Below are positions 20,470 to 29,002 of a DNA stretch of 64,000 nt, in pieces. Position 1 is the stretch's first letter. Each line of letters opens with the position of its first letter. Position numbers and translations under genes: made by a program. The notes beneath the pieces are model-generated. The model saw only the letters and a list, made by a program, of their open reading frames with translations, was not told the origin of the DNA and ran no database searches. This stretch comes from Thiosulfatimonas sediminis (GTDB taxonomy: Bacteria; Pseudomonadota; Gammaproteobacteria; Thiomicrospirales; Thiomicrospiraceae), in assembly GCF_011398355.1 (NCBI RefSeq), contig NZ_AP021889.1, positions 496,001 through 560,000 on the forward strand. The letters run 5' to 3'.

Positions 20470-20829
20470 TTAAAAAACCTACTTAATAAGTAAAATGTAA
20501 TTAAAAATTTTCAATGACAAGACATTTGTGTATGTTTTACTATCGCTTAATCATTTTTGCAGAGTAAGCAATATTTAATCTGCCGCAACTTTTCATACAA
20601 AAAAACCATTTAAGCAGAAAAAAGCCAGTTTTGTGACAAAAATCACTGCGCAAGTAAAAAAACTTATGCAATAATCCGGAGTGTAATTTTTACTAACTCG
20701 TGCTTACGAGTAACTTGATCAAGTTATTTTAACCAGTAAATTACTCACTCGCGTCTTTTGGCAGGTACTTTGTAAAGTTTCCTACAAAAGTCGAAGCAAA
20801 AATAAGTCCACTCAATAGGAGATTATCGA
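20470..20829. promoter_or_regulatory. Intergenic control region between the crp-like gene and the RTX/S-layer gene
   Basis: This 360-bp AT-rich gap holds all the upstream signals for both divergent genes. Seen: a CRP-type box at 20632-20647, a possible -10 (TATGCAATAAT region near 20668-20678), a partial inverted repeat around CTCGTGCTTACGAGTAA near 20698-20713, and a strong ribosome-binding site AGGAG at 20817-20821, eight bases before the ATG at 20830. No open frame of note. Because downstream C-terminal cassettes have no starts of their own, this is the only promoter region I can see for the RTX locus. Confidence 0.6.
20632..20647. promoter_or_regulatory. CRP-type operator box
   Basis: TGTGACAAAAATCACT matches the consensus TGTGA-N6-TCACA at 9 of 10 half-site positions. 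It lies 183 bp upstream of the RTX gene and 163 bp upstream of the start of the adjacent Crp/Fnr-family gene, whose recognition helix has the residues expected to read this half-site. Either gene, or both, could be controlled from it. Confidence 0.7.
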
Positions 20830-23800
20830 ATGGCTTTAACGACACAACAACAAGCAGAACTAATCAGCGTCTATATTGCCGCGTTTGACCGCGCGCCGGA
20901 TGCAGACGGTTTAGACTTCTGGGCGAAATCAATTACTGATGGTGTTAACCCAACGGTAACGGATGTTTCAAACGCGATTTTTAATGACCAAACTATCCCT
21001 GAAGTGAATGCGAATTACTCAGACGCATTAACTAACGAACAGTTCGTAACCAAAGTTTACCAAAACGTATTTAACCGTGAACCAGATGCTGAAGGACTGG
21101 CATTCTGGGCAGGTGCGATGAATGATGGCATCAACTCACGTGGTGAAACCGTTGTTGAGATGTTTAAATCTCTATCTAACCCAGGTTCAGAAGCAGATAA
21201 AGCGCTGTTTGATAACAAAGTTGCAGTAGGGACTTACTTCGCAATTGACGTAGGTTCAAATGACGTTGCGCTTGCAATCCAGGCGCTAGACAACGTAACT
21301 GCAGATCCAGCGTCTATTGACGCTGCGAAAGCAGTGATTGATGGTGTAGATGCTATCGGACAAACTTTTACGTTGACTGAAGGTGCGGATGACTTCACTC
21401 CAACTTCACAGCAAGAAAACTCACAAACAACTGTTGGTGATGATCAGTTCTATGCAGGTTCTGTTCAAGGCGGTGGTGCTCACACTCTAGGTTCTACGGA
21501 TTCTATCGACGGTGGTGACGGTACGGACACAATCCGTGTTGTTGAAGACCGTGATGCTACAGCTACAACCCTTTTCCCGAAAATGCAAAACGTTGAAAAC
21601 GTTGAGCTTCAAGCACTAGAAGATCTAACCATTGACTTCACTAACACAACGGGTGTTGAAGAAGCAATGAACTACCAATCTGTTGGTAATATTGTGATTC
21701 AGAGCCTTGTTGACGATGCAGATTTCAAATTCTTCAACACTGCATCTGACATGTCTGTTGGTTACTTCAACAACAACGATGCTGACAACGAAGCAGATGT
21801 AATGTTTGACCAAGCAAATGGTTCAAGCATCACTTTCACAACAGCAACAGAAGCTGATGCAATCGATACGCTAAACATCGAACTAGACAACGATACCTAC
21901 ACAATCGACAACGCAGCGAACACTGGTTTCTTCGGTCTAAACGGTACAAACAACCTAGACACCATCAACATGATGGGTAATGCAGATGTAACTGTAGCGG
22001 ATCTAACGGGTTCTTTGACTCAAGACATCACAACATTTGATGCATCAATGTTAGAGGGAACTCTAGAAACTAACCTTCTTGGCAACAACCTAGGTATTAA
22101 CTACGATGGTGCAATGGGTGCAAACACATTAGTTATCGGTCAAGGTGACAACGACATCACCATGCAAGAGGCAGGTGACCTAGTGGTTCTATCTTCAACT
22201 GGTTTTGATGCAAATGACATGATGGATGGTGCCGGTGGTACTGACCGTCTAGAAATCCACTTCAACGACACTGATGCAGCCACTGATCTAGATGGCAACG
22301 GTTTAGATACTGACGTTCTTGATGCAATCAACAACACAGTGAATACTGAAGAGTTGGTAATCGATGTATGGTCACAAAATACTGACGATACAGCTATTGC
22401 TGGTGAGAACATCACTCTAGATCGTGGTCTGATCACGTCTGACTTCTCAACGTTCATCTTCGACGATACGCGTACAGATGGTCTAGGTGCTACAAACAAC
22501 GTTCAAGATACTGACATCTCTGGTACGGTGACTGTTACCAATGCAACAGCAGCGGATGACTACCAAATCGCAGTTGACCAAGTTACAACGATGTCTTTCA
22601 CTGCCGCCGCTGGTGAAACCACGCTAAACGTGACGCACAACGATGCGGATCTTGTTGCAGATATGATTGGTTCGTTTGATTCTGATGTCTTTACAACAAC
22701 TAACCTAACGGTTAATGCTGCAGATGAAAACTACATGCTAGGCGCGTCACAAGTTGATGCGGGTGCGACTTTGAACCTACTAGGTGATGCAGATCAAATG
22801 ACTGCAAACTTCGGTGCAGAAGGTGATGGTGCAACCTTAGACGCTTCAACTCTAGTAACAACGACTGATCGTAATGATGGCATCAATAATGACTTCAACG
22901 TATTCACAGTCACAAACGGTTTCGATACCACGGTTAAAGGGACTGACCAAGACGATAACATCATCGGTAACGCAGGTGTTGACACACTTCACGGTAATGC
23001 CGGTGACGACATAATCGTAGGTGGTGCAGGTGACGATACCATCGAAGGTGGTGACGGCAACGACATGATCTTTGCGGGTGATGGAACAGATGCGGCTCAA
23101 CTAGAAGGTGTTGATAAGCTTTACGGTAATGCCGGTGATGATACGTTCTACTTCACATACAACGCGGACGCAACACTTGAAGGTATCACTTCTGCAGACA
23201 TGATTGATGGTGGTGCGGACAACGATACGGTTCAAATGCTAACGGCTGGTGCAGTACTAAGTGATGAAATCTTTAACGGCTTCACGTCAGTTGAAGAACT
23301 AACACTGGCTGCAGGTGACAACGTCGTTACAATCAACGAAATCGCAGATTCAAAAGTTGACTTCGGCACAATCAATGCAGAAGGTAATGGTAACGATGAC
23401 ATCAACATCGGTGAAGGGTTTGATCGTGAACTAACCATCAATCTAGGTGGTGGTAACGATATCGTTGCAGCAGATCTATCTTCAGCAAACATTACTGTAA
23501 ACATCGATGCAGGTAACCTAGATGCGAATGATAACCTAGACTTCGGTGACGATGCAGGTGACGTATTAAACATCATTACAGAGAATGGTATTGCAGACAC
23601 TGCTGGGGTAACTAATCTAGAAACGCTAAACATCGTTGATGAAAACGGAACAAACGATCTTGGACAGACGACACTAGTTCGTATTGGTGACGAGTTGTTT
23701 GATAACAACACAACGCCAGTTGATGCGTTCACTGTGAATGCAGAAACGGTAGCGGATGATTTAGTTATCGATGCAACAGATATTTCTGGTGCAAACATCA

Positions 23801-26640
23801 TTACCATCAACACTGGTGCGGGTGATGACATGATCTTCGGTTCTGCGAACAATGACATCATTAACGCAGGTGGTAACCAAACAGGTGGTGTGAACACTAT
23901 CTATGGTGGCGCAGGTGCAGACCAAATCGACGCGTCTGAAGGCGACAACGACATCACTTACGGTTATGTAGCAGACTCTAACGGTACGCGAACAGAAATC
24001 GATACTGTGACTGGATTTGTATCAGGCAGCGATCGTATCGTTCTAGATACAGACATGCTAGCAGGTAATGTATTGGTAGCAGGTTCAAGCATGAATGCTG
24101 CGAACTTTGCAGATGCTCAGTCTGCGGTAAACAATGTACCGGCCGGTGAAATCGCTTACGTTTTCCAAACAGATGATCAAATCCTATGGGTTGACATCAA
24201 CCGTGATGGTACTTTGAATAACGACGATCTACGTATCAACCTTGATGGTGTTTCTGCAATCGAAGCAGGTGACGTTGTAAACGGTGATGTTTATTATGAT
24301 GTTGATGCTGCTGGAAACCTTCTCCACGTGACTGCAGCAGCCGTTCCACGTGCATTTGAAATGAACAACGACATCCTTGGTGCGACCATCTTTGTTGATG
24401 GCGTAGATTCAGGTGTTACGACTTTTGCTGCAATCTCTCCAGTTCCTTCTGCGATTGATACACTGACTGTTGGTGGTACGACTGATATCTCTGGTGCAGG
24501 CGTTGCAACATTCAGTTCAGCTGCTTTCGAAGGTGGTTCAAACGTAACTATGACAAGTGCTCAACACACTGCCTATGTTACACCTGCAAATGCATCACTG
24601 TTTGGTGTGCAAACCATCAACATTACTGATGCTGTTACCATGACAGGTGATGCAGCAGTTGAAAACTATGCATTGCTAAGCACTGCTGCAGACAACTTTA
24701 CTGTTGCCTCAACAACGCAAAATGTTGACATCTCTGCTGGCGGTAACGATACAGTTTCTATTTCTGGTACTTTCTCTGGAACAATTACTGGTGAAGCTGC
24801 TGGCGACATCATTAACCTTGCTGATGGAACAAATATTGCTGCAAATGCAACAATTGCATCAGGTAATGGTGAAACCATCAATGTTAACGGTGATGCAACC
24901 ATGACAGATGCTCAGTATGATGCTGTTGTCATTACTGACACAGTTGTTACGACTAACAACCTGACAATCACTACTGCGGCAACGAATTTAGCTGTAGACG
25001 CAGATATTGAAGAGTATACGTTGAATGCAGGCGGAGTGATTGCAATCGCTAACAACCTAGATGTAGACATCAACGGTGCTGCAGGTGCTGCGGTAACAGT
25101 AGTTGTAGGTGGCGCAACTGTAGCTTCTGGTGCTGAATACGATCTAGCAAATGGTGCAGATATCATCACTGTAACAGACGGTGCAGACATCACTAATATT
25201 AACGATGGTGCAGCTACTACGGCTGAGTCTATTACTGTTGCTGATAATGCAACTGTAACAATGACTGCAGCACAGCATACTGAAATCACACAAGCTGCAG
25301 GTGTTGAGACGATTATCTTTGATGATCGTGGTGGTGTTGATGCAGTGACTGCAGATGCTGATGTTGAAAATTATGAAATCGACGGTCTTGGTACTGATTC
25401 TAGTTTCGTATTTACACTTTCAGCAACGGGTCAAAATATCACTTCAGAAGGTAGTACAAATACTACAGTAGTATTTGACGGTGCCCTTGGTGCATTTACA
25501 TCAGACCTTAATGATGAAATTGCTGAAACTGGTGATGTGATTCGTGTTACAAACAGTGGTGTTGGAACTACGGTAGATATTTCTGGTGTACTAAACTCTG
25601 ATGATTCAGATGTGGCTCTTGACTTGAATAACGAGTTCTTGACTGTGACGCTAACACAAGAGCAACATGAAGCTTACTCAAGTGTTATTAATACAGCAAA
25701 TGGCCAAACATTAGATGTTGACACTGCTGGTGCAGTAACCGCCCGTGTTGGTGTTGAGGCATATATTATTGATGATGAAGCCAACAGCATTACAGTTAAT
25801 GCTGGACAAACTGATGTAAACATTGATTCTGATGATGCTTCCGCAGATACAATTATCATTGGTGGTAACACAGTAACTGGTGAATATGTTATTGATGCAA
25901 CTGATACTATTGAAGCAACCGATGGTGCGAATATCACAGGTGTAAGTGACGGTGGTGCGGCAGGAAATGCAACTGGAGGTCTATTAGATCTTACTGGTGG
26001 TATCACAATGACCGTTGCTCAGTTGAATGACTTCACTACAAACGGTATTACTGCTGCTGGTGCTGCTGATGCAGTGACTCTGACTGATGCAGGTACGATT
26101 ACTTCGGCAGACGCTGCAATTGAAACCTTCACATTAGCTGATGGTACAAACAGCATCACATTTGACGCTGCTGATGCCGATCGTGATCTTCAAACTGTGA
26201 ATCTAGGTATAGGTGCAAACACTGTAATTATCACTAACAACGCAACTGTTGATGACGGTGATGATTCAGCGGTCACTATCACGAACTTCGGTTCGGATGA
26301 CGTATTGACTACTGGTAGCTCTGATGGATTGTTCTACAACAACTTCGCAGGTGGTGCGACAGCGGTTGCAGACGGTTCAATCATTGAAGTCGATGCAACT
26401 CAGTTCCAAAACGGTGTTCTTTCTAACACTGCGAACGTACTAGCTTGGTTGAATGCTGAGACAGTAACCGGTGCAGCTGGTAATGCGTTAATCACTGTTG
26501 TGGCTTACACTGGTAACGGATCGGCTGGTATCTATCAGCTTGAAGAAACTGGTGGTGTAGCTGGTGCATTCGATACAATCGAGTTGATCGGTGTTGTGAA
26601 TGCAACTGACAATGTATTTGTTGGTGCAAACTTCGCTTAA
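20830..26640 (+). CDS. Giant DUF4214/RTX S-layer-like protein, expressed hybrid (constant N-terminus plus C-terminal variant 1)
   Basis: 1,936 residues, no Sec signal peptide, very acidic, with almost no Lys or Cys: the style of RTX/S-layer proteins exported by type I secretion through a C-terminal signal. Residues about 10-110 contain two DUF4214 units (YIAAFDRAPDADGLDFWAK; YQNVFNREPDAEGLAFWAG). At residue 178 comes QTFTLTEGADD, where the att core CGTTGACT lies. Calcium-binding nonapeptides (GNAGDDIIVGGAGDDTIEGG) sit near 720-760. Five divergent modules of about 120 residues follow, each with an MT-x-AQ-H-like motif (near nt 24545, 24900, 25260, 25645, 26010). I infer that only the first 181 residues are ancestral here and that the other 1,755 were brought by element 1. 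Confidence 0.88.
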   Translation: MALTTQQQAELISVYIAAFDRAPDADGLDFWAKSITDGVNPTVTDVSNAIFNDQTIPEVNANYSDALTNEQFVTKVYQNVFNREPDAEGLAFWAGAMNDGINSRGETVVEMFKSLSNPGSEADKALFDNKVAVGTYFAIDVGSNDVALAIQALDNVTADPASIDAAKAVIDGVDAIGQTFTLTEGADDFTPTSQQENSQTTVGDDQFYAGSVQGGGAHTLGSTDSIDGGDGTDTIRVVEDRDATATTLFPKMQNVENVELQALEDLTIDFTNTTGVEEAMNYQSVGNIVIQSLVDDADFKFFNTASDMSVGYFNNNDADNEADVMFDQANGSSITFTTATEADAIDTLNIELDNDTYTIDNAANTGFFGLNGTNNLDTINMMGNADVTVADLTGSLTQDITTFDASMLEGTLETNLLGNNLGINYDGAMGANTLVIGQGDNDITMQEAGDLVVLSSTGFDANDMMDGAGGTDRLEIHFNDTDAATDLDGNGLDTDVLDAINNTVNTEELVIDVWSQNTDDTAIAGENITLDRGLITSDFSTFIFDDTRTDGLGATNNVQDTDISGTVTVTNATAADDYQIAVDQVTTMSFTAAAGETTLNVTHNDADLVADMIGSFDSDVFTTTNLTVNAADENYMLGASQVDAGATLNLLGDADQMTANFGAEGDGATLDASTLVTTTDRNDGINNDFNVFTVTNGFDTTVKGTDQDDNIIGNAGVDTLHGNAGDDIIVGGAGDDTIEGGDGNDMIFAGDGTDAAQLEGVDKLYGNAGDDTFYFTYNADATLEGITSADMIDGGADNDTVQMLTAGAVLSDEIFNGFTSVEELTLAAGDNVVTINEIADSKVDFGTINAEGNGNDDINIGEGFDRELTINLGGGNDIVAADLSSANITVNIDAGNLDANDNLDFGDDAGDVLNIITENGIADTAGVTNLETLNIVDENGTNDLGQTTLVRIGDELFDNNTTPVDAFTVNAETVADDLVIDATDISGANIITINTGAGDDMIFGSANNDIINAGGNQTGGVNTIYGGAGADQIDASEGDNDITYGYVADSNGTRTEIDTVTGFVSGSDRIVLDTDMLAGNVLVAGSSMNAANFADAQSAVNNVPAGEIAYVFQTDDQILWVDINRDGTLNNDDLRINLDGVSAIEAGDVVNGDVYYDVDAAGNLLHVTAAAVPRAFEMNNDILGATIFVDGVDSGVTTFAAISPVPSAIDTLTVGGTTDISGAGVATFSSAAFEGGSNVTMTSAQHTAYVTPANASLFGVQTINITDAVTMTGDAAVENYALLSTAADNFTVASTTQNVDISAGGNDTVSISGTFSGTITGEAAGDIINLADGTNIAANATIASGNGETINVNGDATMTDAQYDAVVITDTVVTTNNLTITTAATNLAVDADIEEYTLNAGGVIAIANNLDVDINGAAGAAVTVVVGGATVASGAEYDLANGADIITVTDGADITNINDGAATTAESITVADNATVTMTAAQHTEITQAAGVETIIFDDRGGVDAVTADADVENYEIDGLGTDSSFVFTLSATGQNITSEGSTNTTVVFDGALGAFTSDLNDEIAETGDVIRVTNSGVGTTVDISGVLNSDDSDVALDLNNEFLTVTLTQEQHEAYSSVINTANGQTLDVDTAGAVTARVGVEAYIIDDEANSITVNAGQTDVNIDSDDASADTIIIGGNTVTGEYVIDATDTIEATDGANITGVSDGGAAGNATGGLLDLTGGITMTVAQLNDFTTNGITAAGAADAVTLTDAGTITSADAAIETFTLADGTNSITFDAADADRDLQTVNLGIGANTVIITNNATVDDGDDSAVTITNFGSDDVLTTGSSDGLFYNNFAGGATAVADGSIIEVDATQFQNGVLSNTANVLAWLNAETVTGAAGNALITVVAYTGNGSAGIYQLEETGGVAGAFDTIELIGVVNATDNVFVGANFA
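21371..21378 (+). other. Candidate att core 1 (attL of element 1, inside RTX gene)
   Basis: CGTTGACT, read as (A)CG TTG ACT in the RTX frame (Thr-Leu-Thr). The identical octamer, in the same frame, begins both headless RTX segments at 40491 and 56619. Downstream bases are similar in the three sites (GAAGGTGCGGAT, ACAGGTGTGGAT, GCAAGTGCGGAT). Upstream bases differ, as expected where host coding sequence (here) or element ends (the other two) lie to the left. Eight bases fits a tyrosine-recombinase overlap region. The exact crossover is inferred. Confidence 0.75.
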
Positions 26641-26740
26641 TCCCTAGTCTAACTAGAGATGCCAAACGTCATCGCAAGGTGGCGTGCGGTTAACGCAAAT
26701 AAACCCTCAATCTTCAGATTGGGGGTTTTTTCTAAGTGGA
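26641..26740 (+). terminator. 3' UTR hairpins and rho-independent terminator of RTX gene
   Basis: The main terminator is CCCTCAATC-TTCA-GATTGGGGG with six T at 26704-26731. Before it are two small hairpins: GTCATC-GCAA-GGTGGC (about 26668-26683) and TGCG-GTTAA-CGCA (about 26685-26697). The same three-hairpin order follows variant 3 at 63790-63857, with compensating changes, and a looser version follows variant 2. The stretch TAAGTGGATTTTGTT just after the T run is shared with the end of variant 2. Confidence 0.8.
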
Positions 26741-26750
26741 TTTTGTTTTT

Positions 26751-26804
26751 ATGTCATCTCGAACGAACGTGAGAGATCTAATAACCGCCGTGGAGATTTC
26801 TCCC
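26751..26804. repeat. Partial palindromic intergenic repeat (MITE/REP-like)
   Basis: The stretch GTCATCTCGAACGAACGTGA followed by GAGATCTAATAACC and GGAGATTTCTCCC has the arms of the widespread palindromic intergenic repeat built on GAGAGATCT/GGAGATTTCTCC. It ends at the edge of the REP-type transposase region, whose family is known to move such palindromes. Only about half of the expected palindrome is present. Confidence 0.45.
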
Positions 26805-26809
26805 GTTGA

Positions 26810-27449
26810 AAAAGGACACCCATTTTTCTCTTGCCTTTCTCAATTCCTAAGCGCATACTGAAGTTATGAAATCCTCAACTTAAGAGGTGATTTATGACTC
26901 GTGCCCGTCAACAACAAATCGTTCTTTCCGAAACCCCTTGGTATCATTTGGTCAACCGCTGTGTGCGTCGTGCTTTCCTAGCCGGTGTGGATCATCTTTC
27001 CGGTCAAAATTACGAACATCGAAAAGTCTGGATTGAAGAGCTGATGCTTAAATTGGCTTCGGTCTTTGCCGTCGATATTGGTGGCTTTGCAGTGATGAGC
27101 AATCATTATCATTTGGTGATTCGAGTTGAAGAAAAAGGACACCCATTTTTCTCTTGCCTTTCTCAATTCCTAAGCGCATACTGAAGTTATGAAATCCTCA
27201 ACTTAAGAGGTGATTTATGACTCGTGCCCGTCAACAACAAATCATTCTTTCCGAAACCCCTTGGTATCATTTGGTCAACCGCTGTGTGCGTCGTGCTTTC
27301 CTAGCCGGTGTGGATCATCTTTCCGGTCAAAATTACGAACATCGAAAAGTCTGGATTGAAGAGCTGATGCTTAAATTGGCTTCGGTCTTTGCCGTCGATA
27401 TTGGTGGCTTTGCAGTGATGAGCAATCATTATCATTTGGTGATTCGAGT
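26810..27449 (+). repeat. Tandem direct duplication, 323-bp period, in transposase 5' region
   Basis: From about 26810 the sequence AAAGGACACCCATTTTT, a leader, the ATG and about 230 bp of transposase coding sequence are repeated almost exactly 323 bp later (ATG 26894 versus 27217). Only isolated differences are visible (for example GTT/ATT at the IV/II residue). The duplication produces a truncated first copy and leaves the second complete. It is young, since it has hardly diverged. Confidence 0.9.
26894..27184 (+). pseudogene. Truncated 5' copy of REP-type (Y1) transposase
   Basis: A 96-codon frame identical in its first 77 codons to the complete transposase that starts at 27217, then running out of frame into the duplicated leader (EEKGHPFFSCLSQFLSAY). 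It keeps the HYH metal-binding motif (MSNHYHLVIRV) but lacks the catalytic tyrosine region. It is a by-product of the 323-bp tandem duplication and is almost certainly non-functional. Confidence 0.85.
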
Positions 27450-28290
27450 CGATCAAGAACGTGCGTTGAATTGGTCGGATCAAGAGGTTTTAGATCGCTG
27501 GACTCAGCTGTTTAATCCACCACCCCGTTTGCAGATGTATTTGTCCAACCCTAACACTCAAGACCCTTATCTATTGGCGGATATTGCCGAGTTGGCGGAA
27601 GAATATCGTGCGCGTTTGCATGATCTGTCTTGGTATATGCGCGTGCTGAATGAGTCCATTGCTCGTCTTGCGAATAAAGAGGATGGCGTTAAAGGGCATT
27701 TTTGGGAAGGGCGCTTCAAAAGTCAGATGCTACTGGATGAGCAGGCGATTTTATCGGTGCTTGCCTATGTGGATTTAAACCCAGTCAGAGCCAATATGGC
27801 AGAAGACCTGATTCACTCTGATTTTACCTCGATTCAACGTCGTCTACAGTCTCGTATGGGCGTTCAACCACCAACCGTTGACCCAATTATCCAATCTAAA
27901 ACTTTTGAGCAACTCACCAAAGGCTCACAGCTGTTTCTAGAGCGTTTACTCAAGCTCCCAAAAGCCAATCTCATGGCATTTGACCCCACTGAACACAAAC
28001 CGCATTCACGCCCAACGATTGCCTTTGCGGAAGAGGATTATTTTGAGTTTGTGGATTATCTTGGCCGTGCGGTGCATCCACGTAAAACCGGGCATATTGA
28101 TCTAAAACGCCCAAAATTAATGGATCAGCTGAATTTGAATGAAGAACTGGTGGATTCAATGCGAGCAGGCACCTTTTTACACTCTTTTGGAGTCGCCATT
28201 GGCAACCCAATCGACCTTACCCAGCATCAGCACAGCCACCATCAAGCCTTCAATAAAGGCAATCAAGTGGCGAGAAAAGTGTTTGCTTGA
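27217..28290 (+). CDS. REP-associated tyrosine transposase (Y1_Tnp / IS200-like)
   Basis: 357 residues. The HUH-type motif is MSNHYHLVIRVD (about residues 66-77). The tyrosine helix follows in DLSWYMRVLNESIARLANKEDGVKGHFWEGRFKSQ (about 146-180), and YVDLNPVRANMAED is a family hallmark. Proteins of this group act as single-strand transposases linked to REP palindromes and usually occur as single genomic copies. It starts in the leader AAGAGGTGATTT-ATG. It is the first gene behind RTX variant 1 in element 1. No left/right IS ends could be recognised. Confidence 0.88.
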   Translation: MTRARQQQIILSETPWYHLVNRCVRRAFLAGVDHLSGQNYEHRKVWIEELMLKLASVFAVDIGGFAVMSNHYHLVIRVDQERALNWSDQEVLDRWTQLFNPPPRLQMYLSNPNTQDPYLLADIAELAEEYRARLHDLSWYMRVLNESIARLANKEDGVKGHFWEGRFKSQMLLDEQAILSVLAYVDLNPVRANMAEDLIHSDFTSIQRRLQSRMGVQPPTVDPIIQSKTFEQLTKGSQLFLERLLKLPKANLMAFDPTEHKPHSRPTIAFAEEDYFEFVDYLGRAVHPRKTGHIDLKRPKLMDQLNLNEELVDSMRAGTFLHSFGVAIGNPIDLTQHQHSHHQAFNKGNQVARKVFA

Positions 28291-28368
28291 ATCCTGTAGA
28301 TAAATGCATTGGCTAAGTTGTTCTCTTTAAGTTTGATGCGCTAACGAAAGCCATGATTGACTGAGTTT

Positions 28369-28377
28369 TGCTATACT
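28369..28377 (+). promoter_or_regulatory. Extended -10 promoter
   Basis: TGCTATACT is a good extended -10 box (TGnTATACT). It sits 28 bp before the ATG at 28405, which supports that start over a TTG at 28357 in the same frame. No convincing -35 box is seen, as is common with extended -10 promoters. Confidence 0.5.
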
Positions 28378-28404
28378 TTAGCCAATTCACAAATTCTTTA
28401 TGCC

Positions 28405-28986
28405 ATGTCCAGACTTTCATCCAAAGCCCTTGCTTTAACGCTTCTTAAACGCTATCACCGTGCCGTCAATGACGGTATGGTGATACTTGCCGCTTATATA
28501 GATAAAGACTTTAAGTTGGATGATAACCGTGCTCTCCACTCGGTTTATGATCATTGGCACACTACCAAAATGCCAATGACTCCTGAATTATTGCAAGCAC
28601 AAGAACAGTTTGTCGATTTGTATGAGTCGGGTTTGGATAATCATCCAGAGCGTGAGGGTGCTTTTTACGACATTATGTATGCTTTTCGAGATATGCTTAA
28701 ACAGGATTACAAAGCACTTCGAGAATTGGCAGGGGACTATTCTGAGTATCTTGATACAGATGGCGAGTTGACCCATGAAGTGGAAATGGCGTTTAAATCC
28801 GAATATGAGCCAAATCCTGCCACTGAGCCACTTTCAGAAGAAAAACAATATAACCTTTACCAACAAGCGATAAAAACGCTTGAAGCCAATCCTGTGAAGA
28901 CAAGTACTGACAACAGCCCGAACAACGCAGAAAAATTAACCCATTTCAGTGACTACTTAGCGCTTAAAGAGTTTTTTGAGCAATAG
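28405..28986 (+). CDS. Hypothetical protein, element 1
   Basis: A 193-residue acidic, helix-rich protein that I do not recognise. It has no signal peptide, membrane segment or known motif. Aromatic and charged residues are frequent (HWHTTKMPMTPELLQAQEQ). Start chosen at ATG 28405 because the extended -10 at 28369-28377 would make an upstream start leaderless. It converges with the gene at 29003, with only 16 bp between stops and no clear terminator. Codon use is like the neighbours in element 1. Confidence 0.6.
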   Translation: MSRLSSKALALTLLKRYHRAVNDGMVILAAYIDKDFKLDDNRALHSVYDHWHTTKMPMTPELLQAQEQFVDLYESGLDNHPEREGAFYDIMYAFRDMLKQDYKALRELAGDYSEYLDTDGELTHEVEMAFKSEYEPNPATEPLSEEKQYNLYQQAIKTLEANPVKTSTDNSPNNAEKLTHFSDYLALKEFFEQ

Positions 28987-29002
28987 AAACCTAACACAAT
29001 TT

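Noticed and set aside
21600-26010. Long antisense open frames opposite the RTX genes
   Set aside because: They mirror the strong codon bias (GAT/GGT/ACT repeats) of the sense strand, have no ribosome-binding sites and no recognisable domains.
26641-26735. Cyclic-di-GMP (GEMM) riboswitch
   Set aside because: The GCCAAA, GNRA loop and ACGCAAA pieces look similar at first sight, but the element lies after the stop codon and before a terminator, and the conserved GEMM core and second domain are missing.
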